From: DASXMT01 sp963812965
GTDB lineage: Bacteria; Actinomycetota; Acidimicrobiia; Acidimicrobiales; RAAP-2
DNA length: 64,000 bases
Reading direction: 5' to 3'
NCBI GenBank assembly: GCA_963812965.1
Contig: CAWEXG010000012.1
Span: 248,001 to 312,000 of the forward strand
The notes below the pieces were generated by a model. It ran no database searches. It was not told the DNA's origin and was given only the letters and a program-made list of their open reading frames with translations. A program made the translations under genes and the position numbers. Below are positions 51,721-60,910 of this stretch, piece after piece (position 1 is the first letter of the stretch; every line of letters starts with the position of its first letter).

Positions 51721-52386
51721 ATGTCCGCCAACGACGAAGTGCTCATCGACACTCGAGACATGGTCGCACTCCATAGCGCGTTCACCCGGGCGCTCAGCGA
51801 CGCTCCGGGCCAGATCGCGTCGGTGAAGGACGGAGACACCCAACGAGCCCAGCAGCTCGCCGACTACCTCGGTGAAGCCTTCTGGCTCCTGCACGCCCAC
51901 CATGTCGGCGAGGACGAGCTCCTGTATCCGCTGCTCGCACAACGAGTACCCGAACACCAGGAGACGTTCTCACGGATGGACGCCCAACACGTTGCGGTGT
52001 CCTCGAACATCGACGCAGCCGAGCACGCCGTCAAGCGGTTCGGAACCTCGGGATCGGTGACCGACGGTCAGGCGGCCGCAGATGCATGCGGGGCACTGCT
52101 CGCCACGATGACCGAGCACCTCATCGACGAAGAGGAGACGGTGCTGCCAGTTGCGGCGCGAGTCATCTCGCCGCCCGAGTGGGGAGGAATGCCAGCGCAT
52201 GCGCTCTCGCAGTACTCAGGCGATCGGATATGGCTGCCTTTCGGGCTGGCGTTCGAGGCGATGCCCGACGACATACAGGAGAGCATGCTTGCGCACCTTC
52301 CCCCGCCCGTAACAGAGATGTGGTTGGGCGGCGGCTCCGACGCATTCGCAGCCGAGATGGCAGCGGTCCGGAGTGGACCGGCCTGA
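51721..52386 (+). CDS. Hemerythrin HHE-domain protein
   Basis: Four-helix protein expected to bind a di-iron centre. 221 residues from the ATG at 51721 (AAAGGG upstream). Candidate ligands: MVALHSAFTRAL, LLHAHHVGEDELLYPLL, MDAQHVAVSSNIDAAEHAV, MTEHLIDEEETVLPVAARV. Role may be oxygen, nitric oxide or iron sensing or storage. The DJ-1/PfpI gene follows 14 bases later, so they are probably one operon. Confidence 0.85.
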   Translation: MSANDEVLIDTRDMVALHSAFTRALSDAPGQIASVKDGDTQRAQQLADYLGEAFWLLHAHHVGEDELLYPLLAQRVPEHQETFSRMDAQHVAVSSNIDAAEHAVKRFGTSGSVTDGQAAADACGALLATMTEHLIDEEETVLPVAARVISPPEWGGMPAHALSQYSGDRIWLPFGLAFEAMPDDIQESMLAHLPPPVTEMWLGGGSDAFAAEMAAVRSGPA

Positions 52387-52400
52387 CACGGCCAGCGTCG

Positions 52401-53033
52401 ATGAGTGACAACGCCTACCACGGGCAGCTCGCGGTCGTGCTGTTCGAGGATTTCGAGCTTCTCGACGTGTTCGGTCCGCTAGAGCTGTTCGGAGTGCTAC
52501 CGGATCAGTTCACGATCACCCTTGTGGGACCCGAAGCCGGTTCAGTGCGGAGCTTCCAGGGACCCCGCGTACTGGCAGACCACGCCTACGAGAACGCTCC
52601 AGTCCCCGATGTAGTGCTCGTCCCCGGAGGGATGGGTACCCGCCGACTTGTCGGAGACGAGCCGTTTCTCGCTTGGCTTCATGCCTGGGCGTCCCGGGCG
52701 GCACTCGTGACTTCGGTGTGCACGGGATCGGGCATCCTTGCCGCCGCGGGACTCCTCGACGGTTATCGGGCTACTTCCAACAAGCGAGCATTCGCCTGGG
52801 CAGTGCAGCAAGGTCCGAAGGTCAACTGGGTGCCTCAGGCGCGTTGGGTCGAAGACCGAGACCGGTGGACTTCCTCAGGCGTCGCGGCGGGCATGGACAT
52901 GGCAGTCGCCCTCATCGCCTCACTGCTGGGAGAGGACATCGCCGCAGAGGTGGCGGCAAGGGTGGAACTGGAACCACACAGCGACCCAACGTGGGACCCC
53001 TTCGCCGCCCTGAATGGCCTCGCCTCACAGTAA
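52401..53033 (+). CDS. DJ-1/PfpI-family protein
   Basis: Glutaminase-like fold. 210 residues. VVLFEDFELLDVFGPLELFG, VVLVPGGMGTRRLV and the nucleophile elbow VTSVCTGSGILAAAGLLDGY are characteristic; the Cys and the preceding Glu (FEDFE) are in place. Members include isonitrile hydratases and stress proteins. Hemerythrin lies directly upstream. Confidence 0.87.
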   Translation: MSDNAYHGQLAVVLFEDFELLDVFGPLELFGVLPDQFTITLVGPEAGSVRSFQGPRVLADHAYENAPVPDVVLVPGGMGTRRLVGDEPFLAWLHAWASRAALVTSVCTGSGILAAAGLLDGYRATSNKRAFAWAVQQGPKVNWVPQARWVEDRDRWTSSGVAAGMDMAVALIASLLGEDIAAEVAARVELEPHSDPTWDPFAALNGLASQ

Positions 53034-53094
53034 CGAGCGATGACCAGGTCCGCCGCTTCTAGCATCAAGGCATGGCGACAACCCGCGGACCAGG

Positions 53095-53412
53095 GTGGGA
53101 CCGGCCGGCCGGCCGGTGACCGTCCCCAACGATATCGACAACCCCGATTTGCCCAAAGCGACGGGCGTGGTCACATTGCCGTTCCACGTCCGCTGGAGCG
53201 AGCCATTGCTCGCCTACGACCTTGGACAGCGAGCCGACCGGCTCCGGGTCTACGAGCAGGTACTGCGAGAGGGTACTGGCGACGACATCCGCATCTACAT
53301 CGACATCGACGAGCTCTTGGACCTCTTCGATGATCTGGTGCTGCCTCCCAATGTCCGCCGGGCGTGGGCGGCGTGGTTCCGTCACCACCGGGGAGTCGAG
53401 TTTGCGTGCTGA
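53095..53412 (+). CDS. Conserved-looking small protein of unknown function
   Basis: 105 residues from GTG 53095, or 98 from GTG 53116. VRWSEPLLAYDLGQRADRLR, VYEQVLREGTGDDIRIYIDI, DELLDLFDDLVLPPNVRRAW and AWFRHHRG suggest a compact mainly helical protein. The coding pattern and the lack of low complexity support a real gene. No named family recognised. A GGCC-GGCC-GGCC run (53102-53116) overlaps the start. Confidence 0.6.
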   Translation: MGPAGRPVTVPNDIDNPDLPKATGVVTLPFHVRWSEPLLAYDLGQRADRLRVYEQVLREGTGDDIRIYIDIDELLDLFDDLVLPPNVRRAWAAWFRHHRGVEFAC

Positions 53413-53468
53413 GCCCGCTGCAACAGCGGATCGCCACCGTCGTCGGCGGTTCGTACAACCGAAATCTG

Positions 53469-53542
53469 TGGGCGGTGGGAGACTCGAACTCCCGACCTCA
53501 GCCGTGTGAAGGCTGCGCTCTAACCAACTGAGCTAACCGCCC
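53469..53542 (-). tRNA. tRNA-Val (anticodon CAC)
   Basis: On the minus strand: acceptor arm GGGCGGT/ACCGCCC, D-arm GCTCAGTTGGTTAGAGC, anticodon stem CAGCC/GGCTG with loop TTCACAC (CAC), T-arm GGGAG-TTCGAGT-CTCCC, discriminator A. CCA is not encoded. It sits in the 316-base gap between two plus-strand genes; nothing else is seen there. Confidence 0.96.
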
Positions 53543-53728
53543 TGGCCACCTGGAAGATGCAGAGCCGTCCAGGTACAGGAGGGCATGGTAGCCCGGAGAG
53601 CCATCATCCACTGTTGCATGCAGCCGGACCCAGGCTTCGATCAGTTCATGTTGCAGAGATGTCAGCAAGTAGAGAGTCCGGGCTCGCACCGGCATTTGAT
53701 GTCCCCACGGACCGGTAGCCTTTCCTCG

Positions 53729-54610
53729 ATGAGGGACGACGACGAACCGATCTTCGACGAGGCCTCCGACGAGGTTGAGGATTTCGACGAGGTCGACGAG
53801 CCTGAAGACGAGGATTTCGACGAGGTCGAGGAGCCTGAAGACGAGGACCTCGACGAGGGCGGCGAGTCTGAGGACGAGGCCTCCGACGAGGTTGAGGATT
53901 TCGACGAGGTCTCCGACGAGGTTGAGGAGCCCCCACAGAAGAAGCGCAAACCCCCGGAACGAGCCAGGAACAACGCTCGTCCGGCCAACCCCGAAGCCAC
54001 CAGCCTTTCGAGTAAGTGGGCCATCGACCGGCTGAACGATCGGGAGAAGCAGTTCTCCTTCGTTGCCGCCGGCGCGTCGGCGATCTTCGGCGTGATGATC
54101 TACTTCATCGAGACCGGCAACCGGAACTTCCGACTGTCCAAGGGCCAGCTCACCCCCCAGACCACCCTGCTCATCGGGCTCATAGCTGCCGGGCTCCTCC
54201 TGATCGCCACCCTCGTCGGTCGCCGGGCGCCAGTCGGTTTCGTCGCCCTGTTCACCGGCGCTGCTTACTCAGGATCCACATTCGTTCTCGCCATCCCGTT
54301 CTGGGTACTCGCCTTCTGGCTCATCTACCGCTCGTACAAGATTCAACGTCAGGCGGCAGCCGAGCTTCGGGCCACTGCCCCACCCCGCCCACGGTCGGGT
54401 GGTAGCCGAAACGCGGCGGCAGGACGAAGTGCGAGCGGTCGAAGTTCGCCCAAGGGCAAAGGCAAGGCTGGGAAGGACGCCGGTCCCCGTCGCCCCGAAG
54501 CGAACAAGCGGTACACACCCAAACGACCTCCACCCAAGGATGATCGGTCAGCCCGCGGATCGCGCCGGACGTCCACTGCCAAAGGCCGGACATCTACGAC
54601 CAAGGACTGA
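53729..54610 (+). CDS. Membrane protein with acidic repeat N-terminus and basic C-terminus, unknown function
   Basis: 293 residues. Residues 1-75 are almost only Asp, Glu, Ser, Val and Phe in imperfect units such as DEVEEPEDED. A KKRKPPERARNN stretch follows, then three or four membrane segments (SFVAAGASAIFGVMIYFIET, TTLLIGLIAAGLLLIATLVG, FVALFTGAAYSGSTFVLAIP, FWVLAFWLIYRSYK), then about 85 basic residues rich in Arg, Lys, Ser and Pro (KGKGKAGKDAGPRR). Opposite-charge tails on the same protein could interact or bind nucleic acid. No family recognised beyond this. Confidence 0.75.
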   Translation: MRDDDEPIFDEASDEVEDFDEVDEPEDEDFDEVEEPEDEDLDEGGESEDEASDEVEDFDEVSDEVEEPPQKKRKPPERARNNARPANPEATSLSSKWAIDRLNDREKQFSFVAAGASAIFGVMIYFIETGNRNFRLSKGQLTPQTTLLIGLIAAGLLLIATLVGRRAPVGFVALFTGAAYSGSTFVLAIPFWVLAFWLIYRSYKIQRQAAAELRATAPPRPRSGGSRNAAAGRSASGRSSPKGKGKAGKDAGPRRPEANKRYTPKRPPPKDDRSARGSRRTSTAKGRTSTTKD

Positions 54611-54714
54611 GAAACAGCGCCATAAGGCGGCGCGACACGAACGACCCGACGACAAGACCGCCAAGAGCAAGCTCGGCCCGAACTCGGTTCAGGCCGAGCT
54701 CAACTCAGACCGGC

Positions 54715-54757
54715 CCAAGCTCAGTTCAGGCCAAGCTCAGTTCAGGCCAAGCTCAGG
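54715..54757. repeat. 16-bp tandem repeat at the tetR 3' end
   Basis: Two full copies of CCAAGCTCAGTTCAGG and a partial third (to 54757). The minus-strand tetR stop at 54753 lies inside the last copy. Confidence 0.85.
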
Positions 54758-55472
54758 CAGTGTCGGTCACCAGCGCCGAGCGGAGGAACCCGAGGATCTC
54801 AGCTCGGCGCCGCACGAGCGAACGGGCCGTAGGCTCCTCCCCCAGAGCGCGAAGCACGTCGACTTCGGTGATCATCCCGATCACCGTCGAGTAGATGGTC
54901 AGGAGCAGCAACCTCGGCTGGTGACGGCGCATATGCCCTGCATCCATCTCTGCCGCTAAGAAGTTGGCCGCCCTGTCGACGAGGGGCTCCATGGCACTGA
55001 TGAACCGGGTCGACGCCGGGGCCCCGAGCCGCCCCATCTCCCGGACCAGTCCCAGCAGCTCGGGACGGCGAACGGCCAGCCGGAACGCAGAACGGACCAC
55101 CGCTTCTGCCCTAGCCCACCCGGTGCCGGCAGTCGCCAACGATGCCTCGAGCGCCTGCGAGAGCTCGGCTGCACTGCGATCGATCACCGCTTCCAACAGC
55201 GCTTCTTTGGAGGGGTACCAGTAGAGAATGGTCTGCTTCCGAACTTCGAGGCCGGCCGCCAGGGCGTCGAGCGAGGTGGGCTCGTACCCACGGTCTCCGA
55301 ACGAGGCCAGGGCAGCGTCGAGGATCCGTTCGGCCGTGCTGGGTGTCGTTCCCCCACGACCTGGGACAGGACGACGGGCGGCGCGGCGGCCACGGGCCGA
55401 TGGCACTGCCTTTGGCGGCGCGGCGTCGGCGGGCGGCGCATTGCCGGATGGTTCGGTCCTCGACTTGGTCAC
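54753..55472 (-). CDS. TetR-family regulator of the adjacent acyl-CoA reductase operon
   Basis: Helix-turn-helix in AERILDAALASFGDRGYEPT, SLDALAAGLEVRKQTILYWY, PSKEALLEAVIDR. The first 45 residues are a basic Ala/Pro/Arg-rich extension, so translation may really begin further in, for example near 55,390. The gene is divergent from the FAR-HAD gene with only 23 bases between annotated starts, and a 12-bp perfect palindrome lies in that gap. Confidence 0.88.
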   Translation of the reverse strand: MTKSRTEPSGNAPPADAAPPKAVPSARGRRAARRPVPGRGGTTPSTAERILDAALASFGDRGYEPTSLDALAAGLEVRKQTILYWYPSKEALLEAVIDRSAAELSQALEASLATAGTGWARAEAVVRSAFRLAVRRPELLGLVREMGRLGAPASTRFISAMEPLVDRAANFLAAEMDAGHMRRHQPRLLLLTIYSTVIGMITEVDVLRALGEEPTARSLVRRRAEILGFLRSALVTDTA

Positions 55473-55473
55473 T

Positions 55474-55485
55474 TACCATATGGTA
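55474..55485. promoter_or_regulatory. Perfect 12-bp palindrome, candidate TetR operator
   Basis: TACCATATGGTA is self-complementary and lies between the divergent tetR and FAR-HAD starts, 11 bases before the FAR GTG. The position suits a repressor covering both promoters. It is inferred; the FAR mRNA may be nearly leaderless. Confidence 0.6.
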
Positions 55486-55495
55486 GACAGATCCG

Positions 55496-57955
55496 GTGAT
55501 CCGCGTCCGTGATGCCCTGGCCGGCAAACGATTCTTCATCACCGGTGCCACTGGTTTCCTGGGGACTGCCCTGGTGGAACGGCTCTTACGCTCGATACCG
55601 GACAGCGAGGTCGTTCTTCTGATCCGGCCCGGACGACGACTGTCGCCTATGCAGCGGGCAACCAAGGAGATCCTGAAGAACGACTGCTTCGATCGCCTCC
55701 GCGCCGAGTACGGGGACCGCTTCGACTCCCAGGTGGCCTCACGGGTGTCAGCGGTGGCCGGCGATGTCGGGACCGACGGGCTGGACCTCGATGATGCCGC
55801 TCGGCAGACCTTGGCCACCTGCGACATCGTCATCCACTCCGCCGCTACCGTGAGCTTCGACTCCCCCCTCGACGCAGCAGTCGAGGTGAACCTGTTGGGG
55901 CCATCCCGGGTGGCTGCCGCTGTCGTGCAGGCCCGCAAGGATGCAGCGGCGGCTGGTGGCGAAGGCCCCACGCACTTCATCCCGGTGTCCACGGCCTATG
56001 TGGCCGGGACCCATCAGGGTGAGGCCCCTGAGCAGCTGCTGGAGGGCAACCGCTACAGCTTGGACGTCGACTGGCGCGGCGAGGTCGATGCAGCGAGACG
56101 CCTGCGGAGTGATACCGACGCCGAGTCCAGGCGCCCCGATCAGTTGGCCGGCTTCACCAAGGCGGCCCGGGGTGAGCTCGGCGCAGCCGGCATCCATCTG
56201 CTGGCCGAGCGTGCCGAGCGGCTCCGTGAGGACTGGGTGAAGCAACAGATGGTCGATGCCGGGAAGGCCCGGGCCCAGGCCCTCGGTTGGCCCGATGCCT
56301 ACGCCTACACGAAGTCGTTGGGCGAGCGAGCGCTGACCGCCCAATTCTCCGGAGTCATTCCCTACACAATCGTCCGGCCGTCGATCATCGAATCGGCGCT
56401 GGCCGAGCCCACCCCCGGTTGGATCCGTGGCTTCCGCATGGCCGAACCGATCATCGTGTCGTACGCACGAGGCCTCCTGAAGGAATTCCCCGGCGTCCCC
56501 GAAGGGGTCATCGACGTCATCCCCGTCGACCTGGTGGTCGCCGCCATCATCGTCGTCGCCGCCGATGGACCGGACGAGGAGGCACCGTGCGTTTACCACG
56601 TGGCCTCGGGAGTACGGAACCCCCTCCGCTACGGACGGCTGGTCGAGCTGGTCCAGTCGTGGTTCACCGACCACCCGATCTACGACTCCGACGGTCAACC
56701 GATCGTGGTGCCCGAGTGGTCCTTCCCCGGCCGGGGTCGGGTGCAGCGACAGCTGCAGCGAGCCGGGAAGATGATGGAGACCGCCGAGCGGGTGGTGGGT
56801 TCGCTGCCGATACGCGGACGTCAGGCGGCGTGGATGGCCGCCCTCGAGGAGAAGCACCTGCTGGCCGATCGGGCACTGGGGTACGTGGAGCTCTACGGCG
56901 CCTACACCGAGACCGAGGCGCGATACCGAGTGGATAGGTTGCTCGCTCTGTGGGACCGGATCGACGTCGACGAACGAGAGCTGTTCTGCCTCGACCCGGG
57001 CGCGATCGACTGGAACCGGTACGTACACGACATTCACCTCCCCTCGGTGGTGGAGCACGCTCGGGTCCGCACCACGCCGGGAAAGTCGACACAGCCCACC
57101 CGGAGCGAACGAGCGAAGAAGGCGATCCTCTCCCCGGACCGGCACCTGGCCGCATTCGACCTGGAGAACACCCTGATCTCCTCCAACGTCGTCGACTCCT
57201 ACGCCTGGTTGGCGTCCCGACACCTTCCTCCCAGCCAACGCGTGTCCTTCATCGCCGATCTGGTGCGAAGTGCTCCAGGTCTCCTCGCTCTCGATCGTCG
57301 GGACCGGGGCGACTTCCTCCGCTCGTTCTACCGACGCTACGAAGGTGCGCCGGCGAACCAGCTGCGCGCCGATGGATGGGAGCTGTTCCATCATCTGTTG
57401 CTGGCCAAGTCGTTCCCGGCCGGGTTCGCCCGTCTGCGCCGGCATCGAGCACTCGGCCACCGCACCATCCTCATCACCGGCGCCCTCGACATCGTCGTGG
57501 AGCCGCTGCGCCCGCTCTTCGATGAGATCATCTGTGCTCGATTGGGCGAGAAGGACGGCAGGTTCACCGGGAGGATGGAGGACCTGCCCCCGATCGGCGA
57601 GGCACGTGCGCTGGTACTGGCCGAGTACGCCGACGCCGAGGGGCTGCGACTCGAGGAGTCGGTGGCCTACGCCGACTCGGCCAGCGATCTGCCCATGCTC
57701 GACGTCGTCGGGTTCCCGGTCGCCGTCAATCCCGAGGCCAAGCTGGCAGCCATCGCTCGGCGCCGGGGCTGGCACGTCGAGCACTGGGCCAAGAGCCAGG
57801 GAGGTACGCAGCCCCTGCTCCCGCTCGGGCCGCTGGACACCCGGGGTTCGCTGCGACGCGGCCGTCGGGCTAGCCAAGCAGCGCTCACCGGCGCCACACG
57901 GCAGCACGCCGTACAACAACGCAGCACCGTCTCGACGGATGAGGGTGCACGGTGA
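55496..57955 (+). CDS. Fatty acyl-CoA reductase-type SDR fused to a HAD-IB phosphatase-like domain
   Basis: 819 residues. Part one (1-510): extended SDR of the fatty acyl-CoA reductase type with FFITGATGFLGTALVERLL (NADPH site), VIHSAATVSFD, HFIPVSTAYVAGTHQGEA and the catalytic AYAYTKSLGERAL, then YTIVRPSIIESAL. Part two (from about 545): HAD-IB domain with AAFDLENTLISSN (nucleophile Asp; the usual second Asp is Glu), ILITGALD and YADSASDLPMLDVVGFPVAV. Expected to reduce an activated fatty acid to aldehyde or alcohol; the HAD part may act on a phosphate ester. The GTG start matches the usual FAR N-terminus. Coupled to the next gene by GTGA. Confidence 0.88.
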   Translation: MIRVRDALAGKRFFITGATGFLGTALVERLLRSIPDSEVVLLIRPGRRLSPMQRATKEILKNDCFDRLRAEYGDRFDSQVASRVSAVAGDVGTDGLDLDDAARQTLATCDIVIHSAATVSFDSPLDAAVEVNLLGPSRVAAAVVQARKDAAAAGGEGPTHFIPVSTAYVAGTHQGEAPEQLLEGNRYSLDVDWRGEVDAARRLRSDTDAESRRPDQLAGFTKAARGELGAAGIHLLAERAERLREDWVKQQMVDAGKARAQALGWPDAYAYTKSLGERALTAQFSGVIPYTIVRPSIIESALAEPTPGWIRGFRMAEPIIVSYARGLLKEFPGVPEGVIDVIPVDLVVAAIIVVAADGPDEEAPCVYHVASGVRNPLRYGRLVELVQSWFTDHPIYDSDGQPIVVPEWSFPGRGRVQRQLQRAGKMMETAERVVGSLPIRGRQAAWMAALEEKHLLADRALGYVELYGAYTETEARYRVDRLLALWDRIDVDERELFCLDPGAIDWNRYVHDIHLPSVVEHARVRTTPGKSTQPTRSERAKKAILSPDRHLAAFDLENTLISSNVVDSYAWLASRHLPPSQRVSFIADLVRSAPGLLALDRRDRGDFLRSFYRRYEGAPANQLRADGWELFHHLLLAKSFPAGFARLRRHRALGHRTILITGALDIVVEPLRPLFDEIICARLGEKDGRFTGRMEDLPPIGEARALVLAEYADAEGLRLEESVAYADSASDLPMLDVVGFPVAVNPEAKLAAIARRRGWHVEHWAKSQGGTQPLLPLGPLDTRGSLRRGRRASQAALTGATRQHAVQQRSTVSTDEGAR

Positions 57956-59319
57956 AAGCACTCGTGTTCGAGAGGAACCTGCCACGGTTCGCCGCCTCCC
58001 GGATCGCATCGGCCTTCGGATCGGGCCGAGGCGCGGGGATCGGGCCACTGCAGCTCCTCGACGTGGACCCACCGGAGCTGCCCGGTGACGGGTGGCACCG
58101 CCTCCGACCCGTGCTGTCCGGCATCTGCGGCTCCGACCTGGCCACACTGGACGGTCGCAGCTCCCGGTACTTCGAGGACATCGTGAGCTTCCCGTTCGTT
58201 CCCGGCCACGAGGTGGTCGGCATCCTGGAGAACGGTGGTGTGGACCACACCGGCGCCATCCTGGAGCCGGGGACCCGAGCGGTGCTCGAGCCTGTGCTCG
58301 GCTGTGCCCCTCGTCATATCGACCCGTCCTGCCCGGCATGTGCAACAGGGCAGACCGGCCTGTGCTCGAACCTGGCCTTCGGCGATCTCTCCCCCGGTCT
58401 CCAGACCGGCTTCTGCGCCGACACCGGCGGCGGCTGGTCGACAGCAGGGCTGGTGGCCCACGCCTCCCAGCTCCACGCCGTCCCCGACTCGTTCACCGAC
58501 GAGGACGCCGTGGTAGTGGAGCCCACGGCCTGCGGTGTCCATGCCGCGCTCGCTGCTGCCGTCAGCCAAGGAGACACCGTCGCCGTGCTCGGGGCGGGGA
58601 CCCTCGGCCTGGTGACCATCGCCGCCCTGGTCCACCTGGTGCAGCCGGCCACCGACTGCACCGTCCTGGTAGGTGCCAAGTACGCCCACCAACGCCAGGC
58701 AGCAGAGACGTTGGGCGCCACCACCGTGGTGCCTCCTGCTCAGCTCCCCCGAGCAGTGCGGAGGCAAGCAGGTTCGCTGGTCCTGGCCGGGCGGCTGACC
58801 GGGGGTGCCGATGTCGTGTTCGACTGCGTCGGCTCCGCAGAGTCGCTCACCCAAGCCCTGGCCATGGTCAGGGCGAGGGGCAAGGTGGTCCTGGTGGGGA
58901 TGCCCGGCAAGGTCCACGTCGACCTGGCACCCCTGTGGCACCGGGAGATCGAGCTGATCGGTGCCTACGCCTACGGCGTCGAGCACCCGCACCCCGAAAG
59001 CTCCGGCGAAGGCCACACCACCAGGAAGCGCGCCGGCAGGAACTCAGACAAGAGCTCCGCCAAGCGCACCACCAACGGCACCCCCGAACCCGCCCCCCGC
59101 TCGTTCGAACTGGCCATGGACGTCGTCGGCGCCACGAAGCTCGGCACCCTGGTCTCCGCCACCTACCCGCTCGACCGCTACGAGGAGGCGGTGGCCCATG
59201 CCGGCGCCGCCGGCCGCCGCGGTGCGGTCAAGGTGGCGTTCGACCTGCGCAACCGGAGCCTCCGTCACCGGGACCAGCGCGATCGGAACCTCAGCAACCG
59301 GAAAGGACCCACCCGATGA
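57952..59319 (+). CDS. Zinc-dependent alcohol dehydrogenase-like oxidoreductase (MDR family)
   Basis: 455 residues. Catalytic zinc site in LSGICGSDLATLDG and PFVPGHEVVG; structural-type Cys set in CAPRHIDPSCPACATGQTGLC (first and last parts visible); nucleotide site VAVLGAGTLGLVTIAALVHL. Longer than the usual 350-380 because of a Lys/Ser/Thr/Arg-rich insertion near residues 345-385 (GHTTRKRAGRNSDKSSAKRT) and a basic tail. Overlaps both neighbours (GTGA at the start, ATGA at the end), so it is translated with the FAR-HAD and LarA-like genes and may interconvert the aldehyde or alcohol product. Confidence 0.88.
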   Translation: MKALVFERNLPRFAASRIASAFGSGRGAGIGPLQLLDVDPPELPGDGWHRLRPVLSGICGSDLATLDGRSSRYFEDIVSFPFVPGHEVVGILENGGVDHTGAILEPGTRAVLEPVLGCAPRHIDPSCPACATGQTGLCSNLAFGDLSPGLQTGFCADTGGGWSTAGLVAHASQLHAVPDSFTDEDAVVVEPTACGVHAALAAAVSQGDTVAVLGAGTLGLVTIAALVHLVQPATDCTVLVGAKYAHQRQAAETLGATTVVPPAQLPRAVRRQAGSLVLAGRLTGGADVVFDCVGSAESLTQALAMVRARGKVVLVGMPGKVHVDLAPLWHREIELIGAYAYGVEHPHPESSGEGHTTRKRAGRNSDKSSAKRTTNGTPEPAPRSFELAMDVVGATKLGTLVSATYPLDRYEEAVAHAGAAGRRGAVKVAFDLRNRSLRHRDQRDRNLSNRKGPTR

Positions 59320-60910
59320 GCCCCAGGCCCGGCTTCGTGCTCGATGTCGATCGCTCCACCCCACCGACGCTGTTCTGGCACGGGGAGCGGTTCACGCTCG
59401 AGCGTCTTCCCGAAGGCAGCCGGGTGGTCTACGCCCCCGAGCCGTTCGACCCCCTTGCCGACCCGTCGGCTGCCATCCGCCACGCGCTGCTCAACCCACA
59501 GGGTGATCGAGACCCGCTTCCCGCCTTGCTGCGCCCGGGGATGCGGTTGACCATCGCCTTCGACGACATCTCGCTGCCCCTGCCCGCCCATGGAGCGGCC
59601 CGACATCCGCCAGCTGGTGATCGAGCAGGTGCTGGACCTCGCCGCCGAAGCGGGCGTGGACGATGTCGAGCTCATCGTGGCACTCGCCCTCCACCGCCGC
59701 ATGACCGAGGCCGAGCTGCGACATGCACTGGGCGACCGGATCTACGACGCCTTCGCCCCCAACGGGCTCCTCACCCAGCACGACGCCGAGGATCCCGACG
59801 GCGCTGGTGCACCTCGGCTTGACCGATCAGGGCGAGGACGTCGAGATCAACAAGCGCGCCGCCGAGAGCGACCTGTTCGTCTACGTGAACATCAACCTGG
59901 TGGCCATGGACGGCGGTCATAAGAGCGTCGCTACCGGCCTCGCCAGCTATAAGAGCCTGCGCCACCACCACAACCCGGAGACCATGCAACGGAGCAGGTC
60001 GTTCATGGACCAGCATCGCTCGGAGCTTCACTCCTCCAACTGGCGTATGGGCAGGCTCATCGCCGAGAGCGGTGTCACCGTGTTCCAGATCGAGACGACG
60101 CTCAACAACAACGCCTTCCCGTCTCAGTTCGGGTTCCTCCAAAAGCGCGAATGGGAATGGGGCGCCAGGGACCGGCTCGGCTACCTGGCCTCGTCCAAGA
60201 CGCTGGACCATACGCCGCCCACGGCTGGCACGCCAGATCTTCCACTCGATCAAGGCCCCTCATCGCCATGACGTCGGTACAGGCCGGCGAGGTCGAGGCC
60301 GTCCACGCTCTGACCACCGAGAACGTCTGGAAACAGCAAGGCGTCGTCGTCGAAGGCCAGACCGACATCCTGACCATGGGGCTGCCCTACATCAGTCCGT
60401 ACAACGTCAACTCGATCCTCAACCCCATCCTGGTGGCCTGTCTGGGCCTCGGGTACTTCTTCAACCTGTACCGAGGGAAGCCACTGGTGCGGGAAGGCGG
60501 CGTGGTGATCATGAGCCACCCCACGCCATGGGAGTTCAACCCGGTGCACCACCCCAGCTACATCGACTTCTTCGAGCAGGTGTTGAGCGAGACCACCGAT
60601 CCCGTCGAGGTGGCCAAGGGATACGAAGAGAGCTTCGCCACCGATCCGTGGTACATCCATCTCTACCGGACCGGGCACGCCTACCACGGGGTGCACCCGT
60701 TCTACATGTGGTACTGGTGTGCCCACGCCTTGCAGCATCTAGGGCGCAGTGATCATCGTCGGCGGTGACCCTGCTGCCGTGCGCCGGCTGGGGTTCCGTC
60801 CGGCCACCACCATGACCGATGCGCTGGAGATGGCCAAGGACGTGGTCGGGTCCTCCCCCACACTGACCCACGTCCACACGCCCCCGATCTTCATGGCCGA
60901 CGTGCAGTGA
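59316..60910 (+). pseudogene. LarA-like (DUF2088) nickel-pincer-type enzyme homologue, read through five single-base insertions
   Basis: Frames spliced near 59585, 59801, 60220, 60268 and 60742 give one protein of about 525 residues: MSPRPGFVLDVDRSTPPTLF, IVALALHRRMTEAELRHALG, INKRAAESDLFVYVNINLV, AMDGGHKSVATGLASYKSLR, HHHNPETMQ, ILTMGLPYISPYNVNSILNP, IMSHPTPWEFNPVHHPSYID and VIIVGGDP. The GGxKS Lys (pincer-attachment Lys in LarA), the His of ALH and a His after it are kept; the LarA EPH His seems absent. Lactate racemase LarA is the known founder, but this long, divergent form likely has another substrate. All five shifts are insertions, pointing to sequence error. No larB, larC or larE is in the window. 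Confidence 0.75.

Noticed and set aside
53102..53116. GGCC repeat as regulatory or methylation hotspot
   Set aside because: A short GC run in high-GC DNA with no partner elements.
55748..58345. 865-codon open frame on the minus strand
   Set aside because: Antisense shadow of the FAR-HAD gene; its protein has no domain and codon bias follows the plus-strand third positions.
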